Assembly (NCBI GenBank): GCA_002591725.1
Contig: NJAL01000003.1
Location: forward strand, 248,001 to 312,000
Length of the DNA stretch: 64,000 nt
Reading direction: 5' to 3'
Origin: Candidatus Didemnitutus mandela
GTDB lineage: Bacteria; Verrucomicrobiota; Verrucomicrobiia; Opitutales; Opitutaceae
Of the stretch, positions 33,660-44,649 are shown in pieces (within the stretch, counting starts at the first letter, position 1; every line of letters begins with the position of its first letter). The translations under genes and the position numbers were made by a program. A model generated the notes under the pieces. That model saw nothing but the letters and a program-made list of their open reading frames with translations, did not search any database and was not told where the DNA came from.

Positions 33660-34740
33660 ATAGTGATCGGTGCGCTGGTCCGTTGCTTTCAGCATACGGG
33701 CGGCAATGTTGCACGACGCGGCGGAACCGGGCGAGACGGCGAAGATTATAGCGCAAAAGCCCCTATTTGATGATGTAGTGGGGAAAGGCCTGCTATAAAG
33801 TGGCGACGGTCTCACGCGCTGTTCGGGCCAAGCGCTCCGGTTTTGTTGCGGCGAAGGAGTTTGTAGTTTTCCTTCTCCTGACCGAGAGCAATCTGGTTTA
33901 CGATCATTGGGCAGAGCACGTTGATCGCTTCCTGGGTGGTGGCGCCACCCGCTTTGCTGATTACCACGTGATTGGTTATCAGAAGCTCAGGAATACGGTT
34001 TGTCCAACCGAAGACACCGACGACTTTGGCTGCGGATTTTTCGGCGATCGCCCGCAGCTCGCTTTGGAACTTGGTGTTGCGACAGGCCGTGATAGTAACG
34101 TGCCAGTCCTTTGGTTGGACGAGAGGGGCGGCGGTTTCGAGTTCCTGGGCGCGGCTGGAGTTTGTCATAAGCAACACGCATTGCTTCCGGCCGAATTTGG
34201 GTTCCGGCGGCTGGGTCTGCTCATCGCGATCGGCGAAGGCGAGGTAGATGGGAAGTCCGTAAACATGTAGGTGCTTGGCGTCGATGCCAGTGCGGTGGGG
34301 GACAGCGGCGGAGTCGGCGGCGGTGGCGAACCACCAGGTCGACAGCGTACGATACCACAGCGAATTCACTGTGATTGTGTCCGTGACAATCGCGAAGTGC
34401 GGGCAAACAGGGATGCCGCAATCACGGAGCTTGTTCAAAAACCCCGAATAGACCGGATAGGTGGAATAAGTGGCTTGGGGCTTCTTATCTTCCGGATAAG
34501 TTTAACGTTAGCCGGGCATTGCCAAAAAGAGATGTGGAGCTACATGCGAGCGATCGATCCAGCTGTAGACGGCGCTCCATAGCCGCGGCGCACCACGTGG
34601 TTGAGTCGCGGAGCCTTCAAAGAAAAAAGATCGATTAGCTTGGCGCTGGTATCGTTGTGCCCGTTGAAGGTGCTCGCTAGGAGGGCGAGCTGCGCTGTTG
34701 TGCCCCTTGCCGTAGCTCGGCCGTAAGGATGAGCACGCGT
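33660..34740 (-). pseudogene. MGDG-synthase-like / processive glycosyltransferase remnant
   Basis: N-terminal piece AEYGEGHNSAARR and LIDLFSLKAPRLNHVVRRGYGA; long ORF 33812-34438 PHFAIVTDTITVNSLWYRTLSTWWFATAADSAAVPHRTGIDAKHLHVYGLPI...ELLITNHVVISKAGGATTQEAINVLCPMIVN; no single full-length frame. Confidence 0.82.
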
Positions 34741-34744
34741 TACG

Positions 34745-35572
34745 TTATGGCTTGGCTAAAGCGAGGATGGACGCGGCGTCATTGGGGCCATCGGGACCAG
34801 TTGCGGGCGACATTGGCGCAAATTGGAGAAGACGACCGAAACCGATCAATTCAAACGTGCCGTCTTGGTGCTCGACGATCGCGGTGAGTGATTCGATCCA
34901 GTCGCCGGAATTGAGATAGTGGATGTTGCCGATCTTTTTGTCGGCGGGCATGTGGATATGGCCGCAGATGACGCCAACACAGCCGCGTTTGTTGGCGAGC
35001 GCTGCGACTTGATTCTCGAATCTGCCGATGAAGCTGGCTGCCTTTTTGACGCACATCCTGGTAGCTTTGCTGAGCGATAAATGCTCTTTACCACGAAATT
35101 TGCGAAACCAGTTGTAGGCGCGGTTGAGACGGAGGAGCAAGACGTAGCCCATATCACCGAGATCGGCAAGGAAGGTAATGTTTTTGATGACGCCGTCAAA
35201 CATGTCGCCGTGGAGCAGGAGGTAGCGGCCATGCGGCGTTTCCAGGATGCCATCCTCGGCAAAGCGGATCCGCTCCAACTGCATGGGTAGAAAGCTGGCG
35301 AGAAAATCGTCGTGGTTGCCGCGAAGGTAGGTCACCTCGACGTCGTGTTTCTGCACGAGCGAGAGAATGTGGCGGATGAATCCCGTGTGGGACTTCGCCC
35401 AGTATCCGTTGCGGCGCAGGCGCCAGCCATCGATGATGTCGCCGTTAAGGATAAGGCGTTCGCAGCGGACGTTCTTGAGGAAGTGTGTGGCTTCTTCGGC
35501 TTTGCTATCCGGTGTCCCGAGGTGGACATCCGAGAGGATGACGGAACGGACGTGGAAGACGGGTTTGCTCAT
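34745..35572 (-). CDS. UDP-2,3-diacylglucosamine diphosphatase-like metallophosphoesterase (COG2908/LpxH-like)
   Basis: VILSDVHLGTPDSK, LILNGDIIDGW, YLRGNHDD, HGDMFD, ICGHIHMP; ATG at 35572 rather than ORF start 36097. Confidence 0.88.
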   Translation of the reverse strand: MSKPVFHVRSVILSDVHLGTPDSKAEEATHFLKNVRCERLILNGDIIDGWRLRRNGYWAKSHTGFIRHILSLVQKHDVEVTYLRGNHDDFLASFLPMQLERIRFAEDGILETPHGRYLLLHGDMFDGVIKNITFLADLGDMGYVLLLRLNRAYNWFRKFRGKEHLSLSKATRMCVKKAASFIGRFENQVAALANKRGCVGVICGHIHMPADKKIGNIHYLNSGDWIESLTAIVEHQDGTFELIGFGRLLQFAPMSPATGPDGPNDAASILALAKP

Positions 35573-36988
35573 GATGAAAAAAGGTGTTGATAGTTGCGAA
35601 GTTGGAAAAGGAATGATGGTTTTGGCGAGGTGCGGAGCGTTGCCTCTTGGTTGATGGCTTTGAGTAGAATTGCGCTCGAAACTGTCGATGATGGTGCTCC
35701 CAAGAGAGTTTGTGGGCAGTTTCAAACCCGGCGTTGGCGACGCGGTGGCGCAGTTGACATCGACGACCAGACGCTTGACATGAACAATGAAATTAGTCTT
35801 GTCGCTTGACTGGAAAGACGAAACTACTTTCGCTGTTACAAAATTCGTTGTCCAACCACGTGGTTGAAAGTATTGACCGGCAGGCCGTTGTCCATGACAT
35901 CGGTGGTGACATTTCCAAAAATTTTCGTTGTGTTGGTGTGAAAACTGGCGAAGATGATAACCGGGCGGCGTTTCTGCTCTTGGACGAGCATAGGACTGTT
36001 CTCTACGAGCATCAGGCGGATGTGCGGGGACGACGGTTTTGACGGTGTCGAATGCGTGGAAAAGTAGGCTGTAATTTACCAGCGGCGAGCTGGCCAACGT
36101 TAAACGTTAAAGGCCAAAAGGTTCCGCTCCAAGCGGCCCGAAGCGACGGATTGTGGCAGCAGGGGCGAGAAGAGGGTGGTGCTAGCGCTCCGAGAAAGTA
36201 CCTGGAAGTTTTGGTAGTATTTTACCATCAATCGTTTGAATAGGTTTACGCATCGGCAAGGTAGGTTCTAGCGGTGCGATTTATGCATGTGGTGCAGCCC
36301 AGGTGCTGACCAGATGCCAGATGTGCCCTGAGGCTGACGTAGCAGTTGGGGATACATTGGCAAAATTTGCAGTGGAAACTAGGTGTGGCCCAAACGTCCA
36401 TTTGTAGGGCTGCGATGATCGCCAAAGGCCCTAAGACCCTAGTGGGGGCTTTTGGGTAGCGACGTAGACGAGGTCTGGCTGATGTACGCACCCAAAATTT
36501 GCAGGGGCGGCTGGAAATCGGCACACTAGGCGAGGGAAGCTGCCGGGTTGGCAAGGCAATGGGTGATTGGGTGATGATAAAACGAGGAAGTTTGTGTTTT
36601 TGGTGCGAGCGGATGATGCGAGCGGATGATAGTGATAGGTTACGGGATTACATCGCTTGATGGAGCAGTGTACGATTCGAACGAGCGTTATTGCAACACC
36701 ATTGGTCCCAGGTGCGTAAAGTTTCGATGACGAAGGCGAGCTCCAAGGATGATTGCCAGAGCAGGGAAAATCCGGTGGAACCAGCGTTTCAGAGAATAGG
36801 AGAATAGGTAAACTTTTTTGACGGACGAGTGGCAGCAAGGGAATGCTTGTGTGACAAATTCTTTTAAGTCACATCTTTGTATGTAAGTTTATAATTATGT
36901 AAGATGTGTTAAGTGTGTGTATTTATGTTACAGTATTTTATTGACACTTGTCGGCTTGAGCTAGCTACTTAGCATCTAATACGTATTG

Positions 36989-39181
36989 ATGTACAAAACG
37001 AAGCCAAGCAAACGAACCCCACAAGTGCTTGCGAAGGCCGGAAAAGCTATGGCGTGTTGGTCGGGTAACCGTAACCCTGTCTATTTCAACCGCGAGTTGA
37101 GCTGGTTTGCTTTCAACCGCCGTGTACTCGAGCAGGCGCAGAATGAGGAGAGTCCTTTACTAGAGCGCGTGAAGTTTCTCGCGATCGTAAGCGCGAATCT
37201 CGATGAATTTTATGAAATTCGGGTAGCAGGCTTGTTTCAACAGCAAAGGGCGACGGAAAGCGAACTAAGTATCGACGGTTTGACACCGTTGCAGCAGCTT
37301 GCGCAGATTCGCACCGAGGCGAGCAAGCTGGTGAAGGAGCAATACGCGTGTTGGCACAGGTTGCTTTTACCCGCGTTGGCGAAGGAAGGGATCGTGTTCA
37401 AAACGGCGGTCCAGCTCGACGCCGGCGAGAAAAAATGGGTCGAGGATCATTTTCACAAGAAGGTGCAGCCAGTGATTACGCCGCTAGCGATAGATCAAGC
37501 GCATCCGTTCCCGCTCGTTCCGAACAAAACGCTAAACCTCCTGCTATCGCTCGATAATCCTGGCCGGCCGGCCGGCCAGAAGCATCTTGCGATCCTGCCC
37601 GTGCCGCGTAGCCTCCCGGGGATCGTGCTGTTGGATGACGGCATCAAAGACGGACACCAGCGTTTTATTTTCCTGAGCGAAATTATGAAGCTGCACGCTG
37701 GGGAGCTGTTTCCCGATTACCACATAAACCGGGCAAGTTCCTTTCGGGTGACTCGCAACAGCGATCTTTACATCGACGACGAGGAGGCCGAAAACCTATT
37801 GAAGAAAATTGAAGAGGAGCTACGCAACTTGCATCGCGGCGCGGCGGTGCGGCTCGAGATCGAGCCTGGTCTGGAAGAACCGATTCTCCAGGCTTTTTGC
37901 CGCAAGCTTGCGGTGCCTTCGGACGGCATTTTTAAAATCGATGGGCCGCTCAACCTGATGCGGCTCTTTAGTCTTTACGAACGTACGGAGCGACCTGACT
38001 TGAAGTTTCCCCCCTTTGCCTCGGCGGAGCCGCTGGTGTTTCAAGGGCGGCGGTCGCTGTTCAATGCCATAGTCGAGCGCGATGTATTGTTGCATCATCC
38101 CTACGAATCGTTTTCGCCCGTTGTTGCTTTCATCGAGGAAGCGGCGCGCGATCCCGAGGTGCTGGCGATCAAGCAAACACTCTACCGAACGAGCGGCGAT
38201 TCGCCGGTGGTGCAGGCGTTGATTGACGCATCACACAGCGGTAAACAGGTGACTGCGCTGGTGGAGTTGAAGGCTCGTTTCGACGAAGCCAATAATATCA
38301 AATGGGCTCGCGAGCTCGAAGAAGCTGGCGTGAACGTTGTCTACGGATTTGTTGGCCATAAGACGCATTGCAAATGTAGTCTGGTTATCCGACAGGAAGC
38401 GAACGGTTTGCGTCGCCTCGCTCATCTCGGCACGGGCAATTACAACCCGAAAACTGCGCTGGTTTACACCGATCTTAGTCTTTTCACAGCGTGTCCTGAG
38501 ATCACCTTCGAGATTGCTGAGCTGTTCAATTCGCTTACGGGCTTCGGCCGGTTGCCCGAGTTCAAGCACCTGCTGGTGGCGCCGTTTAATCTCCATGCGC
38601 GCACCCAAGAGCTGATTGCTGCCGAAGCTGCCAATGCTGCTGCCGGCAAGCCGGCCCGGATCATAGGAAAGATGAACAAGCTCGTTGACCAGGTAACGAT
38701 CGACAACCTCTACGCAGCGTCGCAGGCAGGCGTAAAAATTGACTTAATCGTTCGTTCGACGGATTGCTTACTACCAGGAGTCAAGGGTCTAAGCGAAAAT
38801 ATCACCTTGCGCAATATCGTTGGCCGTTTTCTCGAACACGCGCGAATTTATTATTTCGAAAACGGTGGCCAGCCGTTGGTATTTGCTGGGAGCGCGGATT
38901 GGATGCCCCGCAATTTTTTCCGTCGCGTCGAGGTATTGTATCCTATCTATGATCCGGAACTGCGCCGTCGGGTGATTGAGGAGATTTTGCCAGCCGAGCT
39001 GCGCGACAACGTGGATGCGCGCGTACTCGATTCCGATGGCTGCCACCGCAAGCCGATGCGGGCCGATGGGGAAAAGTTGCTCTCGGCCCAAGGCTGTTTC
39101 ATGAAATTTGCCCACCGGAACGGCGATGTCCCGACCGTTGCCCCTACGTTTTTGTTTCCGATTGGTAGTGAAAAAAATTAA
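36989..39181 (+). CDS. ppk1: Polyphosphate kinase 1
   Basis: YFNRELSWFAFNRRVLEQA, SANLDEFYEIRVAGL, IKQTLYRTSGDSPVVQALI, HLGTGNYNPKTALVYTDLS, SADWMPRNFFRRVE. Confidence 0.97.
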   Translation: MYKTKPSKRTPQVLAKAGKAMACWSGNRNPVYFNRELSWFAFNRRVLEQAQNEESPLLERVKFLAIVSANLDEFYEIRVAGLFQQQRATESELSIDGLTPLQQLAQIRTEASKLVKEQYACWHRLLLPALAKEGIVFKTAVQLDAGEKKWVEDHFHKKVQPVITPLAIDQAHPFPLVPNKTLNLLLSLDNPGRPAGQKHLAILPVPRSLPGIVLLDDGIKDGHQRFIFLSEIMKLHAGELFPDYHINRASSFRVTRNSDLYIDDEEAENLLKKIEEELRNLHRGAAVRLEIEPGLEEPILQAFCRKLAVPSDGIFKIDGPLNLMRLFSLYERTERPDLKFPPFASAEPLVFQGRRSLFNAIVERDVLLHHPYESFSPVVAFIEEAARDPEVLAIKQTLYRTSGDSPVVQALIDASHSGKQVTALVELKARFDEANNIKWARELEEAGVNVVYGFVGHKTHCKCSLVIRQEANGLRRLAHLGTGNYNPKTALVYTDLSLFTACPEITFEIAELFNSLTGFGRLPEFKHLLVAPFNLHARTQELIAAEAANAAAGKPARIIGKMNKLVDQVTIDNLYAASQAGVKIDLIVRSTDCLLPGVKGLSENITLRNIVGRFLEHARIYYFENGGQPLVFAGSADWMPRNFFRRVEVLYPIYDPELRRRVIEEILPAELRDNVDARVLDSDGCHRKPMRADGEKLLSAQGCFMKFAHRNGDVPTVAPTFLFPIGSEKN

Positions 39182-40306
39182 AGAAAGACTTCGCAGGAGG
39201 CTGCCGTTTTCAGCTAGTGGGAAATTTGGTGGATGGGCGATTGATCGCGATCGGCGGTATCCATGGCTTTACGGACGAGTTTGAGACCTTGTGTAATGTT
39301 AGAGAAACTGCGGTTCTGGCGTTCGGATAAATTGATTTTACTAGGCGATCCCGATCAACCGCGGCCAGGACAGCCGGTGGGTCATAAACTTTCACTAAAA
39401 ACGCGCGATGCTTTCGCTCTTTGTCAACCATGAAGTCCGACTGATCAATTATCTCAATACGGACGATCCGAGCTACCTCAAGAAATGCGATTACGAGACG
39501 CTCGACAAGGTGGGTCCCAGATGTTACTTCTTTATATCAAACCGATGTGGCTCCGCCTATGAGGATTCGTGCTATCGCGGTGGCTTTTGCGGATGGGCGG
39601 CTTTCCCCACGGGAAAATCCATGGAAGCAACAGCCGGCCCGTGTGGTGATGCGCGGGCCAAGTGGTCGCGCTACTAGAACCAGCTGCGTAACTGTTCGGA
39701 GGCGCCGGGAGCGCCGTATTGGTCGGTCTTTATGGGCTGGGGCTGCCTTCTGTGATCTAGGGCCATATATCGCGGTCGTAGTTCGAGCACACGAATTGGG
39801 TGCTCGGTTTCGATGCCGGATGTGCCACTGGCGGGCATTTGACTGCTTTCACCCTTTCAGACCAAGAAATAACCCAAATAAAAGCTGGTACAAAATGTTT
39901 TACCCCGTAAAAATCGAAAGCTTAAGTTAGGTTTATACCTGGACCAAGAGTACATTTTAAATATTCTTTTTTACTTTTTTAGATACTTATACACATGCAA
40001 CAGCACATCGACCGAAGCACGCGTACATTTATTCAGTTCTTGGAGCTCTTGCTCGAGCGATTCGAGGCGAATTGGGAGGGGTAGTTTGAGCTTCGGCGCT
40101 CCTACAAAATGTATTGCACAGCGAAATCGAGCTCGGGGCGGGAGATACAGTTGTTCAACTGCCGGGTCGAGAAAAAGGAGGACTACACCGATATTGAGTT
40201 GAATGGAATGCGATTGGTGTGTTGTCGTCGTCGACAGATTTCCCCTTGGCCAATACAATGCCATTGCTATCCCTGGGTTATACGAAACCAAGTAGCTGAT
40301 TAGCTG

Positions 40307-42478
40307 ATGGCCGATGAGATTACTTCGTGCCTGCCGCGTTCGGCTTTTGTGGTGCCGATGTCAATAAAGCCGCCTGCCCGCGACCAAGGGGTGAGCGGCG
40401 AACGCAAAGCGCCTGATTTGTTGCTGAGTTTTACAGCCATCGGGTCCGAACTTATTTTTTTTGCATATTGGAAACAGGGGAAGAATCGAATTTCCGCGCT
40501 GGGCAGCGCTACCGTGCGTCCGACTACCGCGGAGTGCGCCAAGCTGATTGCGCTTGCGAGCTATGCTCGTAAAGCGCACTTCCGCTACAATCAAGCGATG
40601 CGCGCTTACGTGCTCCAGTCGCTCGCTGACATCTCCGATTTTCTCCGCGACCTGCTGCCGCGCTGGGAAAAAAAGTTCATAATCGAAGCTGATTGCAAGG
40701 TCGAGGCGCTCAAAGTTGGTGTCCGTACGATCGAGATCGAGGCTGTGGCCGATAAGTATAACGGTACCGGCCTAAATCTTCGCTGGGTTTTTCGCGCTGG
40801 CGAAAAACTGCTGACTGACGAACAGGCGGCCATGCTCCTTAAACACGGCTGCACACCATTTCTGATGCCCGATCTTGGCATTGTGACGATGGCGCCCGAG
40901 AAACGAGAGAGCTTCCTCCAGTGGCGTCGCAACCTCGAGGAAACGCAGGATGATGGCTCGCTACCACCTTATCTCATTTTTTCGCTCTTCAACAACAACC
41001 GCATCAAGGTGACACTGGGTAACGAGATTGAGGCTTGGCGCCAGAAAGTCCTGACTCCACCTCCACCGGCCAGCACGCCTTTGCTGGCGGATTTCCTACG
41101 GCCTTACCAGCGGCGCGGTGTCGAATGGATGAACCATCTCGCGGAGATAAACTGCCACGGTTTGCTTGCTGACGAAATGGGTCTTGGCAAGACCGTCCAG
41201 GTAATTGGGCTGTTCAAGGTACGGCCGCTCGCGGAAATGCGCCACTTGGTGGTGTGCCCTGCGAGCGTGTTGCCGGTGTGGCGTGAAGAGATCGCACGCT
41301 TTTATCCCGAGGCAAAAGTTGACACGCTGAAGATGGGAAACGACTTTACGACGAACCCCGCGCCAGTCATCTGGCTGGCCAGTTACACCCAGCTGCGCAA
41401 GCACCGGGAGCTGCTCGATGGAACGCAGTTTGGCTACGCGGTTCTCGACGAAGGCCAGTTCATTAAGAACCCGGATGCAAAAGTGACACAGGCCTGTTTC
41501 GTCGCGAAGGCTCGGCACCGCATCGTGATGACGGGCACGCCGCTGGAAAACCGGCAGTTAGACCTGTGGTCGATTTTTCGCTATTTATTGCCAGGTCTGC
41601 TTGGGTCGCGGGCGTCATTTGAGGCGGCGCTCGTCCAGAGCCGAGAGAAAATGGTGTTCCGTTTGCAGCAGCAACTTGCTCCTTTTATCCTACGCCGGAC
41701 GAAGAAGGAAGTTGCGACTGAGCTGCCCCCAAAGGTGGATATGGATCTGCTCTGCTCTTTGACGGATGTGCAGCGTGCCGAATACGCCCGTGTGTGTGCC
41801 GAGGGCCTGCAACGGCTTGGCGAAAACACCGGTGGTAGGTTGCGCCAAAAGTCCTTTGGTTTCCTCGCACTGCTGACACGCCTGCGGCAGGTTTGCTGCG
41901 ATCCCAATATGCTACCGTGGCTGAATTTGCCGCTACACGACAGCGGAAAATTGCAGATGCTGATCGAAAAGCTCGCCGAAGTACTGGGCAGTGGACACAA
42001 AGTTGTGATTTTCTCGCAGTTCGTAGCGCTGCTCGATCGTGTGCGCAACGCTTTGGAGACTCATTACCCATCTCTTCCTTGCTATAAAATCACAGGCGTG
42101 ACAATCGATCGCCAAAAACCGGTGCAACAGTTCCAGACCGCGCAAAGTGCTGCAGTAATGTTGGTGAGCCTGAAAGCGGCGGGTATTGGCATCACGCTGC
42201 ATGCAGCGGACTATGTTTTCTTGCTTGATCCATGGTGGAACCCGGCGGTAGAAGAGCAGGCGATCGATCGCGTTCACCGCATTGGCCAGAGAAAAACCGT
42301 TTTTGTTTATCGCATGGTGACCGTGGGCACAATCGAAGAGCGAATTCAAGCATTAAAAACAAATAAAAAAGTTCTATTTGACCAGGTTTTTGGCCATGCT
42401 ACGAGCGACTTCGAATGGATGAAAAATTTTAACTTACTGCAGAACCTGGTCCAGCTGGCCGTCCAGGAACCAGGTTAG
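40307..42478 (+). CDS. SNF2/DEAD-box family helicase
   Basis: LLADEMGLGKTVQVIGL (Walker A), VLDEGQFIKNPDA, MTGTPLENRQLDLWSIF, HAADYVFLLDPWWNPAVEEQAIDRVHRIGQRKTV. Confidence 0.95.
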   Translation: MADEITSCLPRSAFVVPMSIKPPARDQGVSGERKAPDLLLSFTAIGSELIFFAYWKQGKNRISALGSATVRPTTAECAKLIALASYARKAHFRYNQAMRAYVLQSLADISDFLRDLLPRWEKKFIIEADCKVEALKVGVRTIEIEAVADKYNGTGLNLRWVFRAGEKLLTDEQAAMLLKHGCTPFLMPDLGIVTMAPEKRESFLQWRRNLEETQDDGSLPPYLIFSLFNNNRIKVTLGNEIEAWRQKVLTPPPPASTPLLADFLRPYQRRGVEWMNHLAEINCHGLLADEMGLGKTVQVIGLFKVRPLAEMRHLVVCPASVLPVWREEIARFYPEAKVDTLKMGNDFTTNPAPVIWLASYTQLRKHRELLDGTQFGYAVLDEGQFIKNPDAKVTQACFVAKARHRIVMTGTPLENRQLDLWSIFRYLLPGLLGSRASFEAALVQSREKMVFRLQQQLAPFILRRTKKEVATELPPKVDMDLLCSLTDVQRAEYARVCAEGLQRLGENTGGRLRQKSFGFLALLTRLRQVCCDPNMLPWLNLPLHDSGKLQMLIEKLAEVLGSGHKVVIFSQFVALLDRVRNALETHYPSLPCYKITGVTIDRQKPVQQFQTAQSAAVMLVSLKAAGIGITLHAADYVFLLDPWWNPAVEEQAIDRVHRIGQRKTVFVYRMVTVGTIEERIQALKTNKKVLFDQVFGHATSDFEWMKNFNLLQNLVQLAVQEPG

Positions 42479-43541
42479 GTGGAAATGCCGAATTCGTCTG
42501 TCCCTCATTGCCTCTGAGAAACGGGGATGATAAGTTATTAATTGTTTGTTTTTTACGACGTAAATAACTGGTGATGATGTTGCGGTGGCTATTGGGCGGG
42601 ACACTTTGATTTAAGCGAATAACTGCACGAGACATCCCTCCTCTATCCTTTTACATTGCGTAGCGTTGAGGTTTTTATTTTACTAATGAGCTATTAAACA
42701 GTAAAATTTTTACACTAAAATTCATCCACTTCAATGAAATCCGTCGAGATCAACTAAAAACTAAGATAAAAAACATTTTTTAATTCCAAGAAAAGGTTAT
42801 TTGCGCTGCTTCCCGCAGCTCTGGTGAGTGGTTCTTCGCTTTTTTTGGGGAAACCAGAGTGCTATTGGACGCTCTTATTATACTATACAAGAAGGGCGCT
42901 TTGCATGGCGACGAGGCCGAGCCAGCCTCACAGAAGACTAGACAAAGAAGAAACTTGCGATTCCCAGTTACAAAGTTCCTCAAAAAGTTACTGACAAGCG
43001 TTTGTTTTCAGATCCAATACGCCGGTCATGCGATTAACATCCATGGTGCATCGGCGGACTTTACTTCGACGAACCACTCTTCACTATGCTGCATGTATCT
43101 CGGTGCGAAGACTACGATGATTAATGGTTTGTTTGTAAAGCTGAACTACGGATTCGCCGGCTGCATCTGTCCATTTGTTATCCCAATGTTGTTGAATGGA
43201 GGAATAGCGACGTTTTCGTGTCCGTCCGGATAACACGATGAACTTGCTCTGAACTTGCTCAATGGATGTTATGTCGGCACAAACTACTATCTTTTGGCAA
43301 CGACTCGAATTGACCAATCTGCTATGATATTCGGCAACTTGAAGGACAATAGAATATATATTAGGATAATACAGGACAGTACCTACGGTACTGCTTCGTC
43401 AAAGCGACGGCTTGTAGCGTGTGTTTTCGTTTAGACCAACTACTATCTTAATGTTAATGCACTAACAATGAATTGTTTTTAGGTCTTTTAGGATTATCCC
43501 TCCTTTTTTAATCTTCAGACCATGCTAGTATTGCAAAAATT

Positions 43542-44552
43542 ATGAATCGCATTCTTCTTCTTGTTACCGGCCTAGCCAGTTTTCTGACTACCGCTTTCGC
43601 TTGGGATAAAACGCTCATTAACGGTGCCGGGGCTACATTCCCGCAGCCGATTTATACCAAGTGGTTTTCCGAGTACGCTAAGATCAATCCTTACATCTGC
43701 TTCAATTATCAGGGCATCGGCTCTGGTGGTGGCCAGAGGCAGATCCTTTCCGAGACCGTCGATTTTGGTGCCTCCGATAGCCCGATGTCTGATGAAACCC
43801 TCGCGAAGGCTCCTCGCGCGCTCTTACAACTACCGATTCTCGCTGGCGCCGTCGTCATTAGCTACAACATTCCTGGCAACCCGGTGCTGAAATTCGATGG
43901 CAAAGTTCTCGCCGACATTTTTTTGGGCAAAATAAAAAAATGGAATGACCAGCATATTGCCAGCCAGAATCCAAAAGTTAAACTGCCCGATACCGATATC
44001 ATTGTTGTGCACCGTTCCGACGGCTCCGGAACGAGCTACATCTTTACCGACTATCTTTCGAATGTGAACGGCGAGTGGAAGTCCAAGGTTGGTACCAACA
44101 CTGCCGTTAAATGGCCGGTCGGCCTTGGTGGCAAAGGCAATGCTGGCGTCGCTGGCCAAATCAAACAATCGCCTGGCTCTATCGGCTACGTGGAGCTAGC
44201 TTATGCGAAGCAGAATAACTTACCTTACGCTGACCTCAAGAACTCTAAGGGCTACTACATCACCCCAACGGTTGATTCCGTGGCCCAGGCATTTGCTACG
44301 GTGACTATTCCCGAAAGTTTTTGTTTTTCGATGGTGAACTCCCCGGGCGCGAAAGCGTACCCGATTGCCGGTGCTACCTGGGTGTTTGTCTATCAACAAC
44401 AAAAAGATGCAGAAAAGGGGAGAGTCTTGGTCCAGTTTCTTAAGTGGGCTTACTTCGCCGGTCAAAAGATGGCTATCGACCTTGATTACGCTCCGCTTCC
44501 GAAAAACGTTCAGTGGCGCGTTTTGGAGCGCCTTAAGGAGATCAAATACTAA
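43542..44552 (+). CDS. pstS: Phosphate ABC transporter substrate-binding protein
   Basis: INGAGATFPQPIYTKWFSEYAK, NYQGIGSGGGQRQI, VVHRSDGSGTSYIFTDYLS; followed by pstC, pstA, pstB. Confidence 0.97.
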   Translation: MNRILLLVTGLASFLTTAFAWDKTLINGAGATFPQPIYTKWFSEYAKINPYICFNYQGIGSGGGQRQILSETVDFGASDSPMSDETLAKAPRALLQLPILAGAVVISYNIPGNPVLKFDGKVLADIFLGKIKKWNDQHIASQNPKVKLPDTDIIVVHRSDGSGTSYIFTDYLSNVNGEWKSKVGTNTAVKWPVGLGGKGNAGVAGQIKQSPGSIGYVELAYAKQNNLPYADLKNSKGYYITPTVDSVAQAFATVTIPESFCFSMVNSPGAKAYPIAGATWVFVYQQQKDAEKGRVLVQFLKWAYFAGQKMAIDLDYAPLPKNVQWRVLERLKEIKY

Positions 44553-44649
44553 AATTTAATTTTGGGTTATTCCTTAGCGAAGTAGAATCGAGCGGAAGGC
44601 GTGAAGAACGTTCCTCTTGCTTTGTTTTATAATTCATAAAGACTCTTTC

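Noticed and set aside
33935-33952. GGTGGCGCCACC palindrome in the glycosyltransferase remnant
   Set aside because: Corresponds to the conserved AGGATTQEA motif of the gene family; coding constraint explains it.
36246-36554. Cys-rich minus ORF (CKFCQCIPNCYVSLRAHLASGQHLGCTTCI) as a novel zinc-ribbon protein
   Set aside because: Only 102 aa in eroded DNA with a questionable start and overlapping ORFs; insufficient support.
37563-37578. GGCCGGCCGGCCGGCC palindrome in ppk1
   Set aside because: Encodes GRPAG within an intact frame; a short GC palindrome in coding DNA needs no special explanation.
39400-40290. Small ORFs between ppk1 and the SNF2 helicase
   Set aside because: No family recognised on either strand and no supporting motif; treated as eroded intergenic DNA.
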